Below, piece after piece: positions 24,223-29,053 of a DNA stretch of 29,053 nt. The translations under genes and the position numbers were made by a program. The notes beneath the pieces were generated by a model. That model was given only the letters and a program-made list of their open reading frames with translations. It was not told where the DNA came from and searched no databases. The DNA lies in assembly GCA_038236965.1 (NCBI GenBank), contig JBBRZF010000026.1, positions 1 through 29,053 of the forward strand, read 5' to 3'. Source of the stretch: JBBRZF01 sp038236965. Its GTDB lineage: Bacteria; Acidobacteriota; Terriglobia; Terriglobales; Acidobacteriaceae. Position 1 is the stretch's first letter; each line of letters starts with the position of its first letter.

Positions 24223-24323
24223 GAAGTGAGCTTCCGAGCACAGGAATCTCCCATTGCGCTCTCGCTCGCGGCTTCTCTCGTGCTACGATTTCCCCGCAAT
24301 CTACTGGTGTCATGGAGGAAGTT

Positions 24324-25373
24324 TTGAATAGCTCGCGTTCAGCCGCTCTCGTCCTTGTCTTCTGTTCTACATTGGCTGCTGCCCAAGCCACAGCCCCCGC
24401 CAAAACTCCGGACGCGTCCGCGAAGAAGCCGGCCGTCAGCGTTTCTCCCAAGATAGAGGTTTGGAAGCCCGTACCCGGTACGGGCGCAAATGGTGACGAG
24501 GCTGTCATCTCCGTCGATGTCCCCTGCCCGGCCACCAAGGCCGCCACTCCGAAGACTCCGTGCAAGAAGGTGATCACCGCCGCCGAATTCCTCAGAATGG
24601 CTGCCGCCATCAATCCGGGCATGAGCGCTCCGCAACAACGCACCTTCGCCACCAACCTGGCACGCATGCTCGCCTATAGCAGCGAAGCCAACCGCCTGGG
24701 TTTGCAAAATACTCCCGAGGGCAAAACGCTCCTGGAACTGGGACGCATGCAGGCGCTGGCGCAAATGCTGGGACGCAAATTGCGTGACCAGGCGGAGAAT
24801 GTGTCCCAAGCCGATGTACAAGCCTATTATCGCGACAATAAGGGAAAATTCGAGAGCGCGACGATCGAGCGTGTACTGGTTCCGGTGAAGCAAGTCGAGG
24901 GCGCGGAGGCCGACAAGAAGGCGGAAATGGATTACGCCTCTCAACTTCGCACGCGCTGGGTGGCCGGTGAAGATCCGGAGAAACTGCAGAAGGAAGCCTT
25001 CGACCGATCCGGCAACAAAGTCACTCCTCCACCCGTGAAACTTGGCGAGCGCATTCCCACCTCGCTTCCCGCGACACAGGAAAAGGTATTTGGACTGAAG
25101 GCCGGTGACATCACCGAACCGGTCTACGATCCCTCGGCGGTCGTTCTGTTGAAGCTCGTCAGCAAGCAAACCAAATCGCTCGAGCAGGTACAGGACGACA
25201 TAAAGAAAATGCTCAGAAGCCAGCGTATGGAAAAGATCGTGGACGAGCTCGATAAGCGCACGCCCGCAAAGATCAACGACAGCTTCTTTGCCCCGCAAGC
25301 GGAGCCGGGAGTGGCCAGCCCAAGCGAAAAGAAGATGCCTCCGGCAACGCCGCCCGCGAAAGAACCTAAATAA
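24324..25373 (+). CDS. SurA/parvulin-like periplasmic foldase
   Basis: A 349-residue exported protein with a probable peptidyl-prolyl cis-trans isomerase domain. The signal peptide is SSRSAALVLVFCSTLAAAQA. A low-complexity linker and an N-terminal chaperone-like helical region (EFLRMAAAINPGMSAPQQRTFATNLARMLAYSSEANRLGL) follow. The parvulin-like part begins VSQADVQAYYRDNKGKFESATIERVLVP and ends near LKLVSKQTKSLEQVQDDIKKMLRSQRMEKIVDEL. Pro-rich residues close the protein. It likely helps outer-membrane protein folding, by analogy with SurA; isomerase activity is uncertain. The frame begins with an ATG at 24312, but GGAGGA (24314-24319) sits inside that stretch and positions TTG at 24324 as the start. 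The stop overlaps the next gene's ATG (TAATG). Confidence 0.8.
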   Translation: MNSSRSAALVLVFCSTLAAAQATAPAKTPDASAKKPAVSVSPKIEVWKPVPGTGANGDEAVISVDVPCPATKAATPKTPCKKVITAAEFLRMAAAINPGMSAPQQRTFATNLARMLAYSSEANRLGLQNTPEGKTLLELGRMQALAQMLGRKLRDQAENVSQADVQAYYRDNKGKFESATIERVLVPVKQVEGAEADKKAEMDYASQLRTRWVAGEDPEKLQKEAFDRSGNKVTPPPVKLGERIPTSLPATQEKVFGLKAGDITEPVYDPSAVVLLKLVSKQTKSLEQVQDDIKKMLRSQRMEKIVDELDKRTPAKINDSFFAPQAEPGVASPSEKKMPPATPPAKEPK

Positions 25374-26458
25374 TGGAGCAGCAAACAGTTCTGGTCACCG
25401 GCATTTCCGGCAATCTGGGTGTCCGGCTTTTGCCATTACTGACGGACTACCGCGTGGTGGGCGTGGATATGCACGAGCCCACCACGGCGGCGTCCATGCA
25501 GTTTGCGTCGCTCGATCTTGGACGCGAAGACTCCTGCGCGGCGTTGGTGCGCCTCTTGCGCGAACATAAAGTGGACATGGTGGTACACCTCGCCTTCGTC
25601 CTCGATGGACATAAGACCGGGGTGCTCGACCTCGAGCGGATGTGGCAGATCAATGTCGCAGGAACAGCGCGCGTCATGGAAGCCATCACCGAGATCAATC
25701 GACTCGGCGGCAACGTGCGAAAATTCATATTTCCCGGCAGCGTGAGCGCCTACGGTCCGGAAACCCCGCCGCTGGTCAAGGAGGATTTTCCCCTCGGCGC
25801 AGAATCCCTTCCCTACGCCTTACACAAAAAGGAAGCGGATGAAGTGGTCCGCTACCGCGCCGATACCATGGGCGATTGCACCACCTACATTTTGCGTGCG
25901 CCCATTTTCAGCGGGGCGACCATGCAGAACTATCTTGTCGGAGCATTGCGCGGAACACCCGGCGGGCCGTCTCCGCGAGCACAGCGCATGCGCGCGGAAA
26001 GCAAGCGTCTGCCGCTGATGCTCCCCTTCGGCGAACGCTACCTGCAGAAGAAATTCCAGTTCGTTCACGTGGATGACATGGCGCGGCTGCTCGCCTGGCT
26101 TCTGCATCACGAAGACCGTGGTTCCTCGTTCCACGTGCTCAACGTCGCCGCACCCGGCGAACCCATCTCGCTGGCCGAATGTGCGCAACTGGCTCACGCG
26201 AAAACAGTACGCGTGCCCGGACGATGGGCCTGCCGCATGGTGCTGCAGAAATTTTGGGATTGGGGACTCTCCTCGATTCCTCCCGAGGCGCTGCCCTACA
26301 TGATCGGCTCGTATACGATGGATACGTCCGCGCTGAAGAAATTGCTGGGCGAGGATTACAAGCAGGTGATGCGCTACAACATGGCCGACGCGCTATCCGA
26401 CAGTTTTCATGCAGATACCAGAACTGCTGCCGCATTCGAACAATCCGCTGGTCGATGA
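25373..26458 (+). CDS. NAD-dependent epimerase/dehydratase (extended SDR)
   Basis: A 361-residue extended short-chain dehydrogenase/reductase. The nucleotide-binding motif is TGISGNLG near residue 9. The catalytic Ser lies in FPGSVSAYG, and Y-x3-K is in YALHKKEADEV. The ILRAPIFSG segment is typical of sugar-nucleotide epimerases. The C-terminal FQFVHVDDMARLLAWLL and FHVLNVAAPGEPISLAEC blocks are also family-like. Substrate is unknown; a UDP- or dTDP-sugar is plausible, but close relatives act on other molecules. Translation is coupled to the SurA-like gene by a TAATG overlap, although the two functions are not obviously related. A 20-bp direct repeat follows the stop. Confidence 0.88.
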   Translation: MEQQTVLVTGISGNLGVRLLPLLTDYRVVGVDMHEPTTAASMQFASLDLGREDSCAALVRLLREHKVDMVVHLAFVLDGHKTGVLDLERMWQINVAGTARVMEAITEINRLGGNVRKFIFPGSVSAYGPETPPLVKEDFPLGAESLPYALHKKEADEVVRYRADTMGDCTTYILRAPIFSGATMQNYLVGALRGTPGGPSPRAQRMRAESKRLPLMLPFGERYLQKKFQFVHVDDMARLLAWLLHHEDRGSSFHVLNVAAPGEPISLAECAQLAHAKTVRVPGRWACRMVLQKFWDWGLSSIPPEALPYMIGSYTMDTSALKKLLGEDYKQVMRYNMADALSDSFHADTRTAAAFEQSAGR

Positions 26459-26470
26459 TCTCTCGCTTCC

Positions 26471-26531
26471 GCCGGGTGCCCCAGGTTCGCCTAAGCCGGG
26501 TGCCCCAGGTTCGCGCCGCGCTTTTGCGGCG
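26471..26531. repeat. 20-bp direct repeat pair and adjacent hairpin
   Basis: GCCGGGTGCCCCAGGTTCGC occurs identically at 26471-26490 and 26495-26514, separated by CTAA. The second copy runs into CGCCGC (26514-26519) that pairs with GCGGCG (26526-26531) over a T-rich loop. The site is between the convergent epimerase and ubiE genes and looks like a REP-type intergenic element that may also end transcription. Confidence 0.85.
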
Positions 26532-26556
26532 TTAACCTTGGATTCCACCAATCCTG

Positions 26557-27306
26557 CTATTTCTTTCCCCAATACAATCCCGCGATACCGAATGAATACG
26601 GCGTGTAGCTTACTTCGCGGAAGCCTGCCTTCAACATTCGCGTCAACATCTCATCGGGCTCAGGAAATTTCTCCACCGAAGCCGGCAGATATTTATACGG
26701 ACCGCTGACGCCGGAGATGACCGTGCCTATCGACGGCAGGACGCGCTTGAAGTACACGCGATAGAGATTCCCCAGCAATCCCTTGGGCTCGCCGAAATCC
26801 AGGATGCCCACTTCCCCGCCCTCGCGCAGCACGCGATGAATCTCTTCCAACCCGCGGTCGTAGTTGGCCAGGTTGCGAAATCCGAAGGCCGAAGTGACCA
26901 GCGCGAATTCCTCCGAGCCGAAGGGCAGGTTAAGCGCGTCGGCCTCCACCCAGCGAAGCGGCTTGCCGCGACCCTTCATGGTCGCGCGCTGCAGCATGGG
27001 GTGGGCGAAATCCGCGCCTATCAGCGCAGCGCCGCCGTCTCCCGCCTGCTTGTACATCGCAAACGTCATATCGCCGGTGCCGCAGCAGAGATCCAGCACG
27101 CGCGCGCCGCGCTCCCGCAGAATGTGCCTGAACCTGCGCGCCGTCCGCCACCACCACAACCGGTCCACGTTCATGCTGAGCACGTGGTTCAACAGGTCAT
27201 AGCGCGGAGCGATGGTAGAGAACATCTCGCGCACCGCTCGCGCGGCGGCATCCTGGTCGCTTGCGCCTTCGGGACGCGCCCCCACGGTTTTTGTCGGCTC
27301 ACTCAT
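26557..27306 (-). CDS. ubiE: Demethylmenaquinone/ubiquinone C-methyltransferase
   Basis: SAM-dependent methyltransferase that adds the ring methyl group in menaquinone (and, in other bacteria, ubiquinone) synthesis; also named menG. Signatures are MFSTIAPRYDLLNHVLSMNVDRLWWWR, the SAM-binding VLDLCCGTGDMTFAM, ALNLPFGSEEFALVTSAFGFRNLANYDRGLEEIHRVLREGGEVGILDFGEP, and a C-terminal region with GPYKYLPASVEKFPEPDEM. The length is 249 residues from ATG 27306, typical for the family. A TTG at 27342 is an alternative; neither has a strong ribosome site. It lies just downstream of aroB on the same strand (56 nt). Both genes feed isoprenoid-quinone metabolism or its aromatic precursor, since chorismate is the precursor of menaquinone, but the pairing may be coincidental. 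Confidence 0.95.
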   Translation of the reverse strand: MSEPTKTVGARPEGASDQDAAARAVREMFSTIAPRYDLLNHVLSMNVDRLWWWRTARRFRHILRERGARVLDLCCGTGDMTFAMYKQAGDGGAALIGADFAHPMLQRATMKGRGKPLRWVEADALNLPFGSEEFALVTSAFGFRNLANYDRGLEEIHRVLREGGEVGILDFGEPKGLLGNLYRVYFKRVLPSIGTVISGVSGPYKYLPASVEKFPEPDEMLTRMLKAGFREVSYTPYSFGIAGLYWGKK

Positions 27307-27362
27307 TGTTGGCGATGGGATGGTACTGTTCTCGATTTCCAATCTCGTGCTCTCTGCTTTGC

Positions 27363-28460
27363 TTACGCTTGCGAAAGGTATCTCAACTCTTCGATCGACT
27401 GGATGACGGCGCGTTCCGGCACATCCGTCTCAATCTCCACGCGCCCGATTTCCACGGGAAGGATGAAGTGGACCTTGTTATCGACGGTCTTCTTGTCCTG
27501 CCCAATGCGCTTGGCGACCGCCTTGCTGCGCACGCTGACTTTCGGCAGCGGAGCGTAGGCAAGGATGGCGCTGATGATGCGTTGCGCCGTGCGCGTGTCC
27601 GTCTTCTGCATTCCCACGGAGATCATGCTGGCCGCCACCATTCCCCACGCTACTGCTTCGCCGTGAAGAAACGTTCCGTAGCCGCTCTCGGCTTCCAGCG
27701 CGTGACCGATGGTGTGTCCCAGGTTCAGGATGCGACGCACGCCAAAATCTTTTTCATCTTCAGAGACGACGCTCGCCTTCACGCGCACGCACTCGGCGAT
27801 CAGCCACTCCAGCGTGACCGGATCGCGCGCCAAAATCTTTTCGCGATTTTCTTCCATGAACTCAAAGATGCGCGGATTGCGTATGATCCCGTACTTCAGC
27901 GCCTCGTAGAGCCCGGAACGGTATTCCCTGTCGGGCAAGGTGAGCAGCGCCTCTGGGTCGATGAGCACAAGTCGTGGCTGCTTGAAGGTGCCCATCAGAT
28001 TCTTTCCCGCCGTAAGATTCACGCCCGTCTTGCCGCCGACGGAGGAATCTACCTGTGCGAGGAAAGTCGTGGGAGCCTGCACGTAGTGGATACCGCGCAT
28101 GTAGATGGACGCAAGGAATCCTGCTACGTCGCCGACCACGCCGCCGCCAAGGGCGATGATGGCCGAGCTGCGGTCTGCGCCCAGCTTCACTAATTTGCCG
28201 CCCAGTTCTTCGATGGTGGATAGGGTCTTGCGTCGTTCGCCATCCGCCATCTCGACGAAGTGATGTTCCAATCCTGCGGACTCGAACGACTGTTGCAGTG
28301 TTTTACCAAGAACTTTTCGCACCGGCGGGACCGTGATGGTGAAGAACCGTTTGCTGTTGGGCAAGAGTTCTCGCACGTATGCACCGGCCGAGCGCAGCAC
28401 GCCAGGTTCGATGAGTGCTTCGTATTGTCGGGATTCAGCTTCTATGTTTACGCGTATCAA
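27363..28460 (-). CDS. aroB: 3-dehydroquinate synthase
   Basis: Second enzyme of the shikimate pathway. It cyclises DAHP to 3-dehydroquinate with NAD and a divalent metal. Visible motifs are IALGGGVVGDVAGFLASIYMRG, the YVQAPTTFLAQVDSSVGGKTGVN block, SGLYEALKYGII (metal-binding Glu), ILNLGHTIGHALE and FLHGEAVAWGM (metal-binding His residues). The TTG at 28460 (365 residues), preceded by GGAAGAG, gives a normal family length. The frame reaches an ATG at 28556, but that start overlaps the divergent nadB start and the extra residues are not family-like. It is transcribed with ubiE in the same direction and is divergent from nadB, with about 94 nt between the two starts. Confidence 0.95.
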   Translation of the reverse strand: MIRVNIEAESRQYEALIEPGVLRSAGAYVRELLPNSKRFFTITVPPVRKVLGKTLQQSFESAGLEHHFVEMADGERRKTLSTIEELGGKLVKLGADRSSAIIALGGGVVGDVAGFLASIYMRGIHYVQAPTTFLAQVDSSVGGKTGVNLTAGKNLMGTFKQPRLVLIDPEALLTLPDREYRSGLYEALKYGIIRNPRIFEFMEENREKILARDPVTLEWLIAECVRVKASVVSEDEKDFGVRRILNLGHTIGHALEAESGYGTFLHGEAVAWGMVAASMISVGMQKTDTRTAQRIISAILAYAPLPKVSVRSKAVAKRIGQDKKTVDNKVHFILPVEIGRVEIETDVPERAVIQSIEELRYLSQA

Positions 28461-28554
28461 GCTCTTCCATCTTACCAAGTGTTGGGGTGTTACAGTCTGA
28501 GCAATCGAGAACGGCACGTTGTGCCCTGTCGTGCTAACATCTTCGCGTTCTCCC

Positions 28555-29053
28555 ATGAAGCCTTCTCAACTCGATCCCGACTACATTGTCATCGGCGCTG
28601 GCGTCGCAGGAATGCGCGCAGCCATCGAGCTTGCCGCTCACGGACGCGTCCTTTGTCTGGCCAAGCGCGAACTCAGCGAGTCCAATACGCAGTATGCGCA
28701 GGGTGGCGTCGCCGCCGCTTTGAGCGACGAAGATGAGGTCAGCCTCCATCTGCAGGACACGCTCACCGCGGGCGATGGACTCTGTAACGTGGACGCCGCG
28801 CGCATCCTCGTCGAAGAAGGCCTGGTACGCATCGAGGAACTCATTGAGTGGGGCACGCAGTTCGACCGGAGCGGAACCAAGCTGGCCCTCACCCGTGAAG
28901 GCGCTCACAGCCGCAGTCGCGTTCTACACGCCAACGGAGACTCCACGGGACGCGAGATCGGACGCGCTCTCTACAACCGCGCCGCCGCCCTCAAGAACCT
29001 CACCTTCCGCGAATTCGGATTTACCACCGACCTGGTTGTGGAAGATGGGCGCG
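28555..29053 (+). CDS. nadB: L-aspartate oxidase (3' end beyond window)
   Basis: FAD-dependent oxidase that makes iminoaspartate, the first step of de novo NAD synthesis; a quinolinate synthase (nadA) would complete the step. About 166 N-terminal residues are visible of the roughly 520-540 usual. DYIVIGAGVAGMRAAIEL is the FAD-binding GxGxxG motif. SNTQYAQGGVAAALS, LHLQDTLTAGDGLCN, and EGAHSRSRVLHANGDSTGREI are typical of NadB and related succinate dehydrogenase flavoproteins. The ATG at 28555 has no clear ribosome site. Distinguishing NadB from fumarate reductase subunits rests on the length and these blocks, and NadB is the better match. Confidence 0.93.
   Translation, partial: MKPSQLDPDYIVIGAGVAGMRAAIELAAHGRVLCLAKRELSESNTQYAQGGVAAALSDEDEVSLHLQDTLTAGDGLCNVDAARILVEEGLVRIEELIEWGTQFDRSGTKLALTREGAHSRSRVLHANGDSTGREIGRALYNRAAALKNLTFREFGFTTDLVVEDGR

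Noticed and set aside
24173..24667. 165-residue N-terminal extension of the CDF transporter
   Set aside because: It is antisense to the SurA-like gene; the ATG at 24172 has its own ribosome site.
28461..28556. 32-residue extension of AroB to the ATG at 28556
   Set aside because: It would overlap the divergent nadB start and lacks similarity to the family.

Overview
The window looks like chromosomal DNA of a Gram-negative bacterium, most likely an acidobacterium. This is inferred from gene content and style (about 60% G+C, a very large exported Asp-box/BNR protein, a Gly-rich TonB protein, small exported TPR-associated proteins, frequent GTG/TTG starts), not from a marker gene. Most of it is housekeeping: vitamin B6 (pdxS), nucleotide excision repair (uvrA), isoleucyl-tRNA synthetase (ileS), signal peptidase II (lspA), menaquinone/ubiquinone methylation (ubiE/menG), shikimate pathway (aroB) and NAD synthesis (nadB). 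Both ends are cut: pdxS runs off the left edge and nadB off the right edge.

Layout. 1-1.5 kb: pdxS and a hot-dog thioesterase (minus). 1.5-3.7 kb: a repeat-bearing spacer, then a lower-G+C two-gene unit (methyltransferase, then polysaccharide deacetylase, overlapping by 1 nt), probably acquired. 3.8-7.3 kb: a 1162-residue exported beta-propeller protein. 7.2-9.06 kb: a tandem duplication of about 0.94 kb. Each unit carries the 3' tail of the propeller gene, its terminator and a convergent response regulator that ends in a four-cysteine putative zinc ribbon. 9.1-9.9 kb: a solitary cytochrome oxidase subunit III-like protein. 9.9-16.1 kb: uvrA with a clear promoter and structured leader, followed by overlapping genes for an exported TPR protein and two small exported proteins, then an SprT-like metalloprotein. 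16.1-18.9 kb (minus): an unknown protein, a GNAT/FemAB-like acyltransferase and a TonB protein. 19.2-22.6 kb: ileS-lspA operon. 22.6-22.75 kb: inverted arrays of a 7-bp repeat. 22.75-24.2 kb (minus): a CDF metal transporter with three C-terminal repeats. 24.3-26.5 kb: a SurA/parvulin-like foldase and an NAD-dependent epimerase. 26.5-28.5 kb (minus): ubiE and aroB. 28.55 kb to the end: nadB.

The most interesting parts are the duplicated response regulator locus with its pseudogene tail, the uncharacterised uvrA-linked exported trio, the low-G+C glycan pair flanked by a 10-bp direct repeat, and several compact repeat structures (38-bp perfect palindrome, 24/25-bp tandem pair, 7-bp inverted arrays, 20-bp direct repeats). 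No tRNA, rRNA, CRISPR array or intact insertion sequence was seen. No defence or biosynthetic system that is clearly new could be demonstrated from sequence alone.
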